From a virus: a stretch of DNA of 25,794 nucleotides. The translations under genes and the position numbers were made by a program. Of the stretch, positions 7,295 through 13,684 are shown piece by piece. The notes below the pieces were generated by a model, which had not been told where the DNA came from, made no database searches, and saw only the letters and a program-made list of their open reading frames with translations. Each line of letters opens with the position of its first letter. Position 1 is the stretch's first letter. The stretch lies in the IMG/VR virus record IMGVR_UViG_3300030116_005251, positions 1-25,794 of that record; one strand, 5' to 3'.

Positions 7295-7323
7295 ATGGTA
7301 TACCCATAAAATGAGGGTTTTTT
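7295..7323 (+). promoter_or_regulatory. Leader palindrome and weak attenuator-like hairpin
   Basis: The MTase leader contains the perfect palindrome GGTATACC (7297-7304), which can also fold as TATGG-TATAC-CCATA. Overlapping it, ACCC (7302-7305) can pair with GGGT (7315-7318), followed by a run of T residues to 7323. The hairpin is short, so attenuation is only a possibility. The palindrome could equally be a DNA operator. Confidence 0.35.
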
Positions 7324-7341
7324 GAGAAAAAAGGAGTGAAA

Positions 7342-8805
7342 ATGCTAGGAAATGTTTTAAGTTTATTTGATGGAATTTCTGGTGGTCAAGTTGCTTTAGA
7401 TCGATTAGGTATCAAATATGAAAACTATTATGCAAGTGAGATTGACAAATATGCTATTCAAATTACGCAAAAGAATTATCCCAAGACAATACAAATCGGT
7501 GATGTAACCAAAGTTAAAGCAAGTGACTTACCAAAGATAGATTTACTAATGGGTGGCTCACCGTGTCAAGGATTTTCAATAGCAAATCAAAATCGTAAAA
7601 ATTTAGTATTTAATGAGTATGGTGTTTGTAGTGATGAAAGAAGTAAACTTTTCTTTGAATTTGTCCGATTGTTAAAAGAAACAAAACCTGATTGGTGGTT
7701 TCTAGAAAATGTTCGTATGAAGAAAGAACATATGGAGATTGTCAACAAAGTATTATCTGATGCTGTTGGTTATACGGTAGAACCTTACCTTGTAAATTCA
7801 AGTGTACGAAGTGGGCAAAATCGTTTGCGATACTATTGGACAAACATTCCATTTGAGAATAATCTAGAAGATTGGGGTATTAAATTAAAAGACATACTAG
7901 AACCTATACCGTTTAGTAAAGATTACCCAAACTACTTAAAATTACCGATTGTTAGAAAAAAAAGTGGTGCAACTAAAAAAACAAGAGGTGAGATGGTACG
8001 ATCTATTGATGACGAAAAGTCTTTCACGGTTAATGCGACAATGTGGAAAGGTCAAAAGAGTAGTTATGTTAAAGCACAAGAGGTAAACCCATTTCAAGAA
8101 ATAAAAGAGAATTGGAATCCAAAAGAAACTAAAAATTATGTTCAATGGGATAGTAGTGGTAAAGGGCATAAATCTCAAGACCAAAGGGCATATTTAGAAA
8201 ATTCAAAACACGGTACAATTCCTAGTTCAAATACATCATCAAAAGTTAAAGTTGCGTTTCGACCATGCGAACCAAGAGAGGTAAAAAAAGATACTTTATG
8301 CCATCATGTTGCTGATGCTACTGATATCAATGGACATGATTATTTGAAAAGGGTTTACGGTGGAGAGGGTAAAGCACCTACTCTTACATCAATGGGTGGG
8401 GGGAATACAGAACCCAAAGTGTTAGTTCCACCAAAAGAAGTGCAAGATTGTATCGATCAAGGTATGAAGAATGTTGCTTTTACCGAAACAAGAACAGAAC
8501 AAGCAAAACAATTGCGAAAAGAACATATGGCAAAGTATAAAAAAGACTTTAGTCCAAGAAGAGCCAAAGTTCTGCAACCACGAACCGATGGCAAAATGAA
8601 TTGTATTACAGCATCTATGACAAAAGAACATACCGTAATTGATAACAATTGGTATTATCGCAAACTCACTCCAACAGAATGTTCTAGGTTACAAACATTT
8701 CCTGATGGATATTGCGATGGAGTATCTAATACCCAACAATATAAAGCTTTAGGTAATTCGTGGACAGTTGATGTTATCTGCGAGTTTTTTAAAAATATTC
8801 GTTAA
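7342..8805 (+). CDS. C5 cytosine-specific DNA methyltransferase
   Basis: This 487-residue enzyme transfers a methyl group from S-adenosylmethionine to cytosine C5. Motif I LSLFDGISGG is at residues 6-15. Motif IV GGSPCQGFS carries the catalytic cysteine at residue 75. Motif VI FLENV is at 120-124 and motif VIII QNRLRYYW at 159-166. Motifs IX/X lie in the C-terminus (CSRLQTFPDGY, KALGNSW near 468-474). The spacer between VIII and IX, which holds the target-recognition domain, is long. ATG 7342 was preferred over an in-frame GTG at 7336 because that GTG lies inside the AAGGAG ribosome-binding site. No partner restriction gene is visible, so it probably protects phage DNA from host restriction. 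It heads a long operon. Confidence 0.95.
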   Translation: MLGNVLSLFDGISGGQVALDRLGIKYENYYASEIDKYAIQITQKNYPKTIQIGDVTKVKASDLPKIDLLMGGSPCQGFSIANQNRKNLVFNEYGVCSDERSKLFFEFVRLLKETKPDWWFLENVRMKKEHMEIVNKVLSDAVGYTVEPYLVNSSVRSGQNRLRYYWTNIPFENNLEDWGIKLKDILEPIPFSKDYPNYLKLPIVRKKSGATKKTRGEMVRSIDDEKSFTVNATMWKGQKSSYVKAQEVNPFQEIKENWNPKETKNYVQWDSSGKGHKSQDQRAYLENSKHGTIPSSNTSSKVKVAFRPCEPREVKKDTLCHHVADATDINGHDYLKRVYGGEGKAPTLTSMGGGNTEPKVLVPPKEVQDCIDQGMKNVAFTETRTEQAKQLRKEHMAKYKKDFSPRRAKVLQPRTDGKMNCITASMTKEHTVIDNNWYYRKLTPTECSRLQTFPDGYCDGVSNTQQYKALGNSWTVDVICEFFKNIR

Positions 8806-8821
8806 CTAATAGGAGAAAACT

Positions 8822-9046
8822 ATGCCGTATACACCAAAATATGAACATGTAATGAAAAATAAATTTATTGAAGTTCAAACCATTCAAGATGATAACCACG
8901 TGCATTGTTCGGTTTACATTATTAAAGAAAATGGAGAAAAGGAATATCTAAAAGACTTTTCGACCGTTAACCATTTATTTAAAGCACCAAAAGGTAATTC
9001 AACAGAAGAACGAGAGCAATATCTCATGGACGGTGGGGAATTATAA
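8822..9046 (+). CDS. Hypothetical 74-residue protein
   Basis: The gene begins 16 nt after the MTase stop with a good ribosome-binding site (AGGAGA at 8812-8817), so it is probably co-transcribed. The protein has a short beta-rich core (VHCSVYIIKENGEKEYLKDF near residues 27-46) and a charged C-terminus, with no recognisable motif. Linkage to the MTase suggests, weakly, an accessory role in modification or anti-restriction. Confidence 0.65.
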   Translation: MPYTPKYEHVMKNKFIEVQTIQDDNHVHCSVYIIKENGEKEYLKDFSTVNHLFKAPKGNSTEEREQYLMDGGEL

Positions 9047-9063
9047 TTATTTAAATTTTTTTC

Positions 9064-9091
9064 TTGACATCTAGTATTTGTATGCGATATG
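9064..9091 (+). promoter_or_regulatory. Candidate promoter upstream of the 9136-11413 gene train
   Basis: TTGACA at 9064-9069 is a perfect -35. The best -10 at usable spacing is GATATG (9086-9091, 16 bp), while the better-looking TATAAA (9093-9098) is 23 bp away. The octamer ATGGTATA (9089-9096) overlaps the -10 zone. A regulated or weak promoter is likely. Confidence 0.4.
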
Positions 9092-9135
9092 GTATAAATA
9101 AGTGAGATAAATTAATTTTATTTAGGAGTGAAATT

Positions 9136-9471
9136 ATGAAATATTATTATTTGGTACAACAATTAGAATCTAATAATGGGTATGATTATGAATGGAAATA
9201 TTTGGTAAGAAGAGAAATACCATGTCAATTACATATCGCCAATCGCACACTAACACAAGAAAAATATAAGTCAGAGGATTATGACGAAGTTTTTGGTGAT
9301 GACGGTTTTCTTCATGTTTTGTTAGATGACGAAAGACAAGGAGTAGTCATACCACTAAAAGAAGTGTCAAAAGAAGATTGGGAAAAATATGACGAGATTG
9401 TAAACGTAAAGTTTAAGATTGTAGATGTTGGCAATAATGGAGAAACTAAAATTGTAGAGGAGAAAGTATGA
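9136..9471 (+). CDS. Hypothetical protein, paralogue of the 9759 gene
   Basis: This 111-residue acidic protein begins MKYYYLVQQLESNNGYDYEW. The gene two places downstream (9759) begins MKYYWMTVDFELNGNDYSD, and both end with a similar '(V)PLE...EKY' segment, so they look like duplicated copies of one small domain. The start is fixed by TAGGAGTG at 9123-9130. Its stop overlaps the next ATG by 4 nt. The family is not recognised. Confidence 0.7.
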   Translation: MKYYYLVQQLESNNGYDYEWKYLVRREIPCQLHIANRTLTQEKYKSEDYDEVFGDDGFLHVLLDDERQGVVIPLKEVSKEDWEKYDEIVNVKFKIVDVGNNGETKIVEEKV

Positions 9472-9749
9472 AAAATGATAAAAAAAGATTCTCTGTACAT
9501 TTGCTTGATGGTCATGTAGTTATTGATAAAGACGAATTAAAATCAGTTGATCTTAATCATTTCAGTTGGGATAACGGCTATTCAGCCACGCACTACAAAC
9601 AAGTCGATCGGTTAGATGTGGGTGATATGTTGCGTGTGACAGAAAACATTGTGATTGTTGAGCGAACAAAAGAAAACAACCATAAGCTACTTAAGAAAAA
9701 AGTCAAAGACCAATTAATTAAAGAACAAACAATTATTAGAATTTATTAA
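9468..9749 (+). CDS. Hypothetical basic protein, 93 residues
   Basis: The gene is coupled to the upstream gene by ATGA. The product has a beta-rich N-terminal half (RFSVHLLDGHVVIDKDEL), a middle section with aromatic residues and a lysine-rich C-terminal helix. 'RLDVGDMLRVTENIVIVERT' near residues 48-67 could be a small SH3-like barrel; this is a guess from strand spacing. No family is recognised. Confidence 0.65.
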   Translation: MKNDKKRFSVHLLDGHVVIDKDELKSVDLNHFSWDNGYSATHYKQVDRLDVGDMLRVTENIVIVERTKENNHKLLKKKVKDQLIKEQTIIRIY

Positions 9750-9758
9750 GGAGTGGGT

Positions 9759-10040
9759 ATGAAATATTATTGGATGACAGTAGACTTTGAATTAAACGGT
9801 AACGATTATTCTGATCGTTTTTTGTTAAAACATAAAACAGAAATTAGTGAAGAAGATGCACTTGAGCGATATATTTTGGAATGTGTTGACGAAGATTCTA
9901 TTTGTGAAAATGGTATGTGGATAACTGATAAGGGTAATACTCGTGACTATTCATTTACCGAAGTACCGTTGGAAGATGCTTTGATCATGGAAAAGTACAC
10001 CAAGTCATTAACTTTATATGGGGTGCAAGATGAAGTTTAA
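9759..10040 (+). CDS. Hypothetical protein, paralogue of the 9136 gene
   Basis: This is a 93-residue acidic protein. ATG 9759 is chosen over the in-frame GTG 9753 because that GTG lies within the AAGGAGTG ribosome-binding site (9748-9755). It shares the N-terminal MKYY pattern, similar length of the first strands and a comparable C-terminal '(V)PLE...EKY' block with the 9136 product. It overlaps the next small gene by 11 nt. Function unknown. Confidence 0.7.
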   Translation: MKYYWMTVDFELNGNDYSDRFLLKHKTEISEEDALERYILECVDEDSICENGMWITDKGNTRDYSFTEVPLEDALIMEKYTKSLTLYGVQDEV

Positions 10041-10185
10041 ATACGAAAACCAAAAACTAAAGTTTACCATCAAGATTGTCAATCAAGACAATGAGGAATG
10101 GTTTTTTAATGAAAGAGGTAGAACCAATCGTGAAGAACAAATTTTGGTTCTTAAAGAATTAATTAAACAAATGGAGTGTGAGTAA
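10030..10185 (+). CDS. Hypothetical 51-residue protein
   Basis: A 51-codon frame begins inside the end of the previous gene (11-nt overlap), and its TAA shares a base with the next ATG (TAATG), so it sits tightly in the operon. The product is charged: an N-terminal strand pair (KFTIKIVNQDNEEWFF) and a C-terminal helix (REEQILVLKELIKQM). It is below usual gene-calling length but fits perfectly between neighbours. No motif is recognised. Confidence 0.7.
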   Translation: MKFKYENQKLKFTIKIVNQDNEEWFFNERGRTNREEQILVLKELIKQMECE

Positions 10186-10559
10186 TGTTCAATGAATTAG
10201 ACCGATTGAGAATTCAGTTTCTTAAAGATTGTGAGGATTTTAATAACAAAATGAAAAAAAGGAGTGTGAGTATGACAGCAAAGACTATGCAGTTTGTATT
10301 AGTGTATCAAGATGAAGATCGTTGTAAGACTTGTTTTTTTAATTACAACAGTTTACTTAAGAAAATGAAAGAATTGGGATTGTTTAAAAAACGGTGGACT
10401 TATTACCACCGATCATATGACCGTTTGAAGATGTCATGGATACAATATGACAAAAAATTTTCAGATGTTATGGATAACATGACTTTTGAGTATTCACCGT
10501 TTCAGGCAGAAAGTTTAACAGCTTTTACTGATGGTGCGAAGATTTTTAGAATTACATAG
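10185..10559 (+). CDS. Hypothetical protein with two possible translation starts
   Basis: This 124-residue basic protein is rich in tyrosine, lysine and phenylalanine (KKRWTYYHRSYDRLKMSW in the middle). The first ATG (10185) is preceded by GGAGTGTGAGTA. A second in-frame ATG (10272) is preceded by the nearly identical GGAGTGTGAGT, giving a 95-residue form. Two similar ribosome-binding sites in one frame suggest two protein isoforms, or a fusion of a short upstream ORF to an older gene. CKTC (near residues 47-50) is the only cysteine pair. No family is recognised. Confidence 0.65.
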   Translation: MFNELDRLRIQFLKDCEDFNNKMKKRSVSMTAKTMQFVLVYQDEDRCKTCFFNYNSLLKKMKELGLFKKRWTYYHRSYDRLKMSWIQYDKKFSDVMDNMTFEYSPFQAESLTAFTDGAKIFRIT

Positions 10560-10569
10560 GGAGTGAGAT

Positions 10570-10809
10570 ATGAAAGTTAACCAATTAATCGAAAGGTTAA
10601 AACGATTTGACGGTGATAGAGAAATAATTTTTTATCACTTATCTGACAATAATTTAGAACAAGCTCTAGTTGAATCATGTTTTTCAGTACATGATGGTGA
10701 GGGTAATAGTTGGGTAGAGTTATCCACCACAACAGAAAACCTTGAAAAATATATTGATGACACAGAAAAAAATGAACTTTATCAACAACAAATTGGGAGT
10801 GAAGTATGA
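10570..10809 (+). CDS. Hypothetical small phage protein
   Basis: This 79-residue protein begins MKVNQLIERLKRFDGDREII, a pattern common in short conserved phage proteins ('M.v..Li..L..f..d..v...'). That fold is probably a small alpha/beta domain, and the biochemical role is unknown. GGAGTG at 10560-10565 sets the start, and the stop overlaps the following ATG (ATGA). Acidic C-terminus. Confidence 0.7.
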   Translation: MKVNQLIERLKRFDGDREIIFYHLSDNNLEQALVESCFSVHDGEGNSWVELSTTTENLEKYIDDTEKNELYQQQIGSEV

Positions 10810-11063
10810 AAGAAATAATTGTTCAAGCTTATCAATATAGTGAATTAGATGATGATGCAAAACATAATGTTAAATGTTGGTTAGATAAAGACGAATCTGA
10901 ATCTTCTGACCCACTTGCTTATCAAAATGAGCCGAAAACGTGGGAATATTACAATAACATGGACGAAAAAGACATCATTGAGCATTGCAACGCTAATGAG
11001 TATTTGTTCAGTATATGGGGTGAGCCGATTCACCATTTAGAAAAAGAAGAGGTCGTAATATGA
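10806..11063 (+). CDS. Hypothetical small acidic phage protein
   Basis: This 85-residue protein starts MKEIIVQAYQYSELDDDAKH, matching a loose pattern ('Y.f.EL...AK..v..w') seen in many short phage proteins of unknown role. It is strongly acidic, a property shared with some DNA-mimic proteins, though there is no specific evidence for that here. GGAGTG at 10796-10801 is its ribosome-binding site. ATGA overlaps at both ends couple it to its neighbours. Confidence 0.7.
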   Translation: MKEIIVQAYQYSELDDDAKHNVKCWLDKDESESSDPLAYQNEPKTWEYYNNMDEKDIIEHCNANEYLFSIWGEPIHHLEKEEVVI

Positions 11064-11413
11064 AAACAAAAGATATTGCATTGCTTAATGAAACGTTGAT
11101 CTTGAATATTGCTAGTGATAAATCATTTAAGCATAAAATTAAACGGTCAATTAATCAGATGGTCGAGGATAAACCTAAAGATTATAGAAAAGTTGATTTA
11201 AATATCCACCTTGAAATTCCAATTGATACGTCTATTGAACCTAATTCAGTACAGTTTATTGATCGGTTAAAGGGTGAGTGTTCACGGCTCTTGAATCAAT
11301 TAATGAAAGATGGAGAATTATCGGTCAATTATCAAATACAAAATAAATTTAGTGATTTAAAAATCGGTAAATTTAAATACGATGGTAGTTTTATTTTAAA
11401 CGATCTCTTATAA
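11060..11413 (+). CDS. Hypothetical protein, last gene of the MTase-side operon
   Basis: This 117-residue protein overlaps the upstream stop by 4 nt. It has a helical first third (IALLNETLILNIASDKSFK), a beta-rich middle (KVDLNIHLEIPIDTS) and a helix-plus-strand C-terminus. No motif is recognised. It is followed by about 260 nt without a gene, and no clear GC-rich terminator is seen after it, only an AT-only hairpin (TTTATTTTT-G-AAAAATAAA) starting near 11416 that lacks a following U-tract. Confidence 0.65.
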   Translation: MKTKDIALLNETLILNIASDKSFKHKIKRSINQMVEDKPKDYRKVDLNIHLEIPIDTSIEPNSVQFIDRLKGECSRLLNQLMKDGELSVNYQIQNKFSDLKIGKFKYDGSFILNDLL

Positions 11414-11457
11414 CATTTATTTTTGAAAAATAAAAAAATAAAAAAAGTCAATTTTTA

Positions 11458-11539
11458 GGTGGGATAGGCGATATGGTGGGATGGTTTTCTTACAAGCCAC
11501 TATTTACAAGGGTTTAGCTTATCCCATTTCATATCGTCA
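11458..11539 (+). repeat. Structured non-coding inverted repeat with TGGGAT/CGATAT half-sites
   Basis: TGGGAT occurs at 11460-11465 and 11477-11482, and its inverse ATCCCA at 11521-11526. CGATATG (11469-11475) pairs with CATATCG (11530-11536). Together they form a stem of 7 + 6 bp with a small bulge and a 38-nt loop. It lies in the gene-free stretch 11414-11672 between the long operon and the accessory array. It could be a structured RNA, a protein-binding array or a recombination/replication site; I cannot choose among these. Confidence 0.55.
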
Positions 11540-11590
11540 GTATACACTAGTTAGGGTTTGTTTTGATGCCGTTTTCACTATAAACGATTT

Positions 11591-11618
11591 TTGAAAAGTA
11601 TTTTTTATTATTTATATA
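11591..11618 (+). promoter_or_regulatory. Candidate promoter before the 34-residue ORF
   Basis: TTGAAA (11591-11596) and TATATA (11613-11618) are separated by 16 bp in a very AT-rich stretch, so chance matches are likely. It would give a leader of about 45 nt containing AGGGGTTTTTTG before the small ORF at 11673. Confidence 0.35.
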
Positions 11619-11672
11619 TTTGGGAATTCATACTATATAGATAGGGGTTTTTTGTAAAGAAAGGAAAAAAGA

Positions 11673-11777
11673 ATGTTTTATTTTTTGTATAGATGGTTTA
11701 AAGAATTTAATAAACCATTGACTAGGGAACAATTGAAAAAGTTATTTGAAAAAAAGAATAAAAAATATACCGATTAG
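11673..11777 (+). CDS. Putative 34-residue basic peptide
   Basis: ATG 11673 follows AAAGGAAAA at good spacing. The frame encodes a 34-residue lysine- and phenylalanine-rich peptide (MFYFLYRWFKEFNKPLTREQ at its start). Its stop codon overlaps the TAGGTAT half-site of the DUF932 operator region. It could be a genuine microprotein or a leader peptide; the evidence is only the ribosome-binding site and position. Confidence 0.4.
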   Translation: MFYFLYRWFKEFNKPLTREQLKKLFEKKNKKYTD

Positions 11778-11817
11778 GTATTGACATGGTATACAATTTT
11801 ATATTAATATATACCTA
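11775..11817 (+). promoter_or_regulatory. Promoter with overlapping operator-like inverted repeats, for DUF932
   Basis: TTGACA (11781-11786) and TAATAT (11805-11810, 18-bp spacer) form a plausible promoter. Around it, TAGGTAT (11775-11781) and ATACCTA (11811-11817) are exact inverse complements, and an extra half-site GGTATA (11788-11793) is inverse to TATACC (11810-11815). Half-sites embracing the -35 and -10 boxes are the classic layout of a repressor operator. Confidence 0.55.
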
Positions 11818-11841
11818 ATTATTAACTAATCGGAGAAAAAC

Positions 11842-12726
11842 ATGGATTTAATGACTACACGCTCAAATGAATTTATTGATTTAAATGACATTAACACTAA
11901 ATATCATTACAAGGTTAAAACACCATCTATTTTTAACACTAGGCAAAATGATACAACTAGTGATAGATATCAAGTATTTAGTACAATGGATGCTATTAAT
12001 AGACTTGATAAACATGGTTATCTACCTACACAAATTAAACAAGCTTATAGTAGAAAAAACCCTAATCAGACAAATCAATTTCAAAAGCACGTTATTAGAT
12101 TTGCTCATCGTAATCAAGATTTAAGGGCTAAAGAGTATCCTGAAATTATTTTATATAATAATCATCAAGGCGAACAAGCTTTAAGTTTATTGCTCGGATG
12201 TTATCGTTTAGTATGTGATAATGGTCATGTTAGTGGGTACGGTACAAATCAAAAACTAAAGCATTTTCAGTCTAATAAAAATATATTTGATGCAATGGTT
12301 CAAGAAACCATAGATGGCATAAATAAAATGAATAATATTATAGATCGGTTAAAGAGTGTGGATTTAACAGATAATCAAATTTACGATCTAACTAAAAACA
12401 CCATGCAAAATAGATGGGAGTATGCTAATTCTGAACAAGATATGCAGAAAGACGAATTTACAAATCAGTTAATTTCAAAAGCATATTTTAATGATGACAC
12501 TATTAAACAAGTTTCCACACCTAATCGAGTTGAAGATAGTGGAAAAAATGGTTGGAGAGTTTTTAACACTATACAAGAAAATTTTTCTAAACCATTATCA
12601 ATTTTTTCAGTATCTAAACAATCTAAAACGGCTAATATTAGACAATCAAAAGCATTAACGTCTATTGATGATAATAAAGAAATAAATTTAGCAATGTGGA
12701 AATATGCTGAAGAAATTTTAGCATAA
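11842..12726 (+). CDS. DUF932 phage/plasmid-like protein
   Basis: This 294-residue protein matches the DUF932 family. The core reads VIRFAHRNQDLRAKEYPEII at residues 84-103, then NNHQGEQALSLLLGCYRLVC at 106-125, followed by DNGHVSGYG. The pattern 'F.h...DL...E..PEi...NsH.g..a.....G.fRlVC.NG' is characteristic. DUF932 proteins occur on plasmids and in many tailed phages; their biochemical activity is not established as far as I know. A CGGAGA ribosome-binding site precedes the ATG. It has its own promoter with operator-like repeats and its own strong terminator, so it is a self-contained unit. Codon use is very AT-rich. Confidence 0.9.
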   Translation: MDLMTTRSNEFIDLNDINTKYHYKVKTPSIFNTRQNDTTSDRYQVFSTMDAINRLDKHGYLPTQIKQAYSRKNPNQTNQFQKHVIRFAHRNQDLRAKEYPEIILYNNHQGEQALSLLLGCYRLVCDNGHVSGYGTNQKLKHFQSNKNIFDAMVQETIDGINKMNNIIDRLKSVDLTDNQIYDLTKNTMQNRWEYANSEQDMQKDEFTNQLISKAYFNDDTIKQVSTPNRVEDSGKNGWRVFNTIQENFSKPLSIFSVSKQSKTANIRQSKALTSIDDNKEINLAMWKYAEEILA

Positions 12727-12740
12727 AAAATAACTTAATT

Positions 12741-12778
12741 AATCGGTATATTCTTTTTTTAGGATGTACCGATTTTTT
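12741..12778 (+). terminator. Strong intrinsic terminator after DUF932
   Basis: AATCGGTA (12741-12748) pairs perfectly with TACCGATT (12767-12774), and the stem continues inward through wobble and Watson-Crick pairs to a T6 loop, about 14 pairs in all. It is followed by a T-run to 12778. The next promoter starts three bases later. Confidence 0.88.
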
Positions 12779-12780
12779 AT

Positions 12781-12809
12781 TTGCATTGTATAAGCATATA
12801 TGCGATAAT
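12781..12809 (+). promoter_or_regulatory. Promoter of accessory unit 2
   Basis: TTGCAT (12781-12786) and GATAAT (12804-12809) are separated by 17 bp, directly after the DUF932 terminator. The -35 variant TTGCAT is the same as in the two repeated promoters at 13655 and 14468, which makes it credible. Confidence 0.65.
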
Positions 12810-12842
12810 TAAATTTCATTAACCAATTGAGATCGGAAAAAA

Positions 12843-13286
12843 ATGAAAAATACTGAAAAATTAATGGCATTATTAGAAGATCAAAAATCTGAAGTAAATA
12901 AGTATTGCACCAATTCAGATATGATAATGCACATTAGTGCTAAACATTTTTATCAAATTAAAGATTTATTAAATGATTATTTTTTTATAGGAAAATTAAA
13001 ATATAAAGAAGATCAATTTTTAAATGAAATGTATTTAATAAATCAATTTAAAGATTTTATTTTAAATATTAAAAAATTCGGTATAAATACAAAAACAAAA
13101 TTTATAAAAAATATAAAATCACCTTGTATTATGTTTACGTTTAGTGGTTCGATGTATGCACCATCAATTAAGGTTGAAAATACCCATATAGAAACATTTC
13201 CGAATGATATAAGCATGTTTTATTATATTATTGGTTATAACCAATTATCATGGAATATTGAATATTCCAAACATGAAAAAATTTAA
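12843..13286 (+). CDS. Hypothetical AT-rich accessory protein, 147 residues
   Basis: This is the first gene of accessory unit 2, 34 bp after its promoter, with a weak ribosome-binding site (ATCGGAAA). The protein is basic and rich in lysine, asparagine and isoleucine, with helical N-terminal and beta-rich C-terminal halves (FTFSGSMYAPSIKVENTHIE around residues 98-117). No motif is recognised. Base composition is markedly more AT-rich than the head genes downstream, which fits recent acquisition or relaxed selection. Confidence 0.7.
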   Translation: MKNTEKLMALLEDQKSEVNKYCTNSDMIMHISAKHFYQIKDLLNDYFFIGKLKYKEDQFLNEMYLINQFKDFILNIKKFGINTKTKFIKNIKSPCIMFTFSGSMYAPSIKVENTHIETFPNDISMFYYIIGYNQLSWNIEYSKHEKI

Positions 13287-13288
13287 AA

Positions 13289-13378
13289 ATGGTTATTTTA
13301 TTATTTTTAAGTTTTATTTTTATAATAACTATGCCATTAATATTCTTATTAATTATTGATCAATCATTAAACAAGTAG
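13289..13378 (+). CDS. Putative 29-residue membrane peptide
   Basis: ATG 13289 follows the preceding stop by two bases and encodes 29 residues. About 22 of them are one continuous hydrophobic segment (VILLFLSFIFIITMPLIFLL), with a polar tail ending DQSLNK. It would be a single transmembrane helix. Coupling to the upstream gene could supply ribosomes, as there is no separate Shine-Dalgarno. A hydrophobic frame in AT-rich DNA can arise by chance, so confidence is modest. Confidence 0.35.
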   Translation: MVILLFLSFIFIITMPLIFLLIIDQSLNK

Positions 13379-13385
13379 AGGTCAT

Positions 13386-13583
13386 ATGAATACAAAAACC
13401 AAAAATAAAAAAATAAATAGTTTTTTAAATGTTTTTAATGAAAATAAAAAGTTATTAAAAAATCATAATGAAATAGTTGATTTGCTTTTTAAAATTTCAT
13501 TATTACTAAACCAAAAAAACAATCAAGCCGAAATTAAAATAATTTTAGACCGTTTTTTATTTGAAAGTTTAAACAATAAATAA
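13386..13583 (+). CDS. Hypothetical small basic helical protein
   Basis: This 65-residue, mostly helical, lysine/asparagine-rich protein (FNENKKLLKNHNEIVDLLFK near residues 17-36) has an AGAGGT ribosome-binding site. It is the last gene of accessory unit 2 and is followed after about 20 bp by a terminator. Hydrophobic spacing suggests a helical dimer. No family is recognised. Confidence 0.6.
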   Translation: MNTKTKNKKINSFLNVFNENKKLLKNHNEIVDLLFKISLLLNQKNNQAEIKIILDRFLFESLNNK

Positions 13584-13603
13584 AAGCATTTAATTTTTTT
13601 ATG

Positions 13604-13631
13604 AGCCGTTATTAATTAACGGCTTTTTTTT
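13604..13631 (+). terminator. Intrinsic terminator of accessory unit 2 (AGCCGTTA type)
   Basis: AGCCGTTA and TAACGGCT pair perfectly over 8 bp around a TTAAT loop, followed by eight T residues. Its stem sequence is nearly the same as in the terminators at 14416 and 14801. Confidence 0.93.
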
Positions 13632-13636
13632 GTTTA

Positions 13637-13684
13637 CCGATTAATAAAAAACACTTGCATATCATTCTATAAAATCATATACTA
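13637..13684 (+). repeat. Promoter-containing direct repeat, copy 1 (48 bp)
   Basis: The segment from CCGATTAAT through TTGCAT to TATACTA is repeated at 14451-14497. The only difference is one extra A in the A-tract after CCGATTAAT here. It includes the whole promoter and begins just after a terminator. Confidence 0.95.
13655..13683 (+). promoter_or_regulatory. Repeated promoter upstream of the GP88-like gene
   Basis: TTGCAT (13655-13660) and TATACT (13678-13683) have a 17-bp spacer. The whole element is conserved base for base at 14468-14496, which argues for selection on it, or for recent duplication. Confidence 0.8.

Noticed and set aside
11458-11539. tRNA or attachment site
   Set aside because: There is no cloverleaf, no T-loop GTTCRA sequence and no integrase in the window; the element is kept only as an unexplained structure.
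11885-12124. 79-residue frame inside DUF932
   Set aside because: It is a +1 shadow of the DUF932 gene in AT-rich DNA with no start signal.
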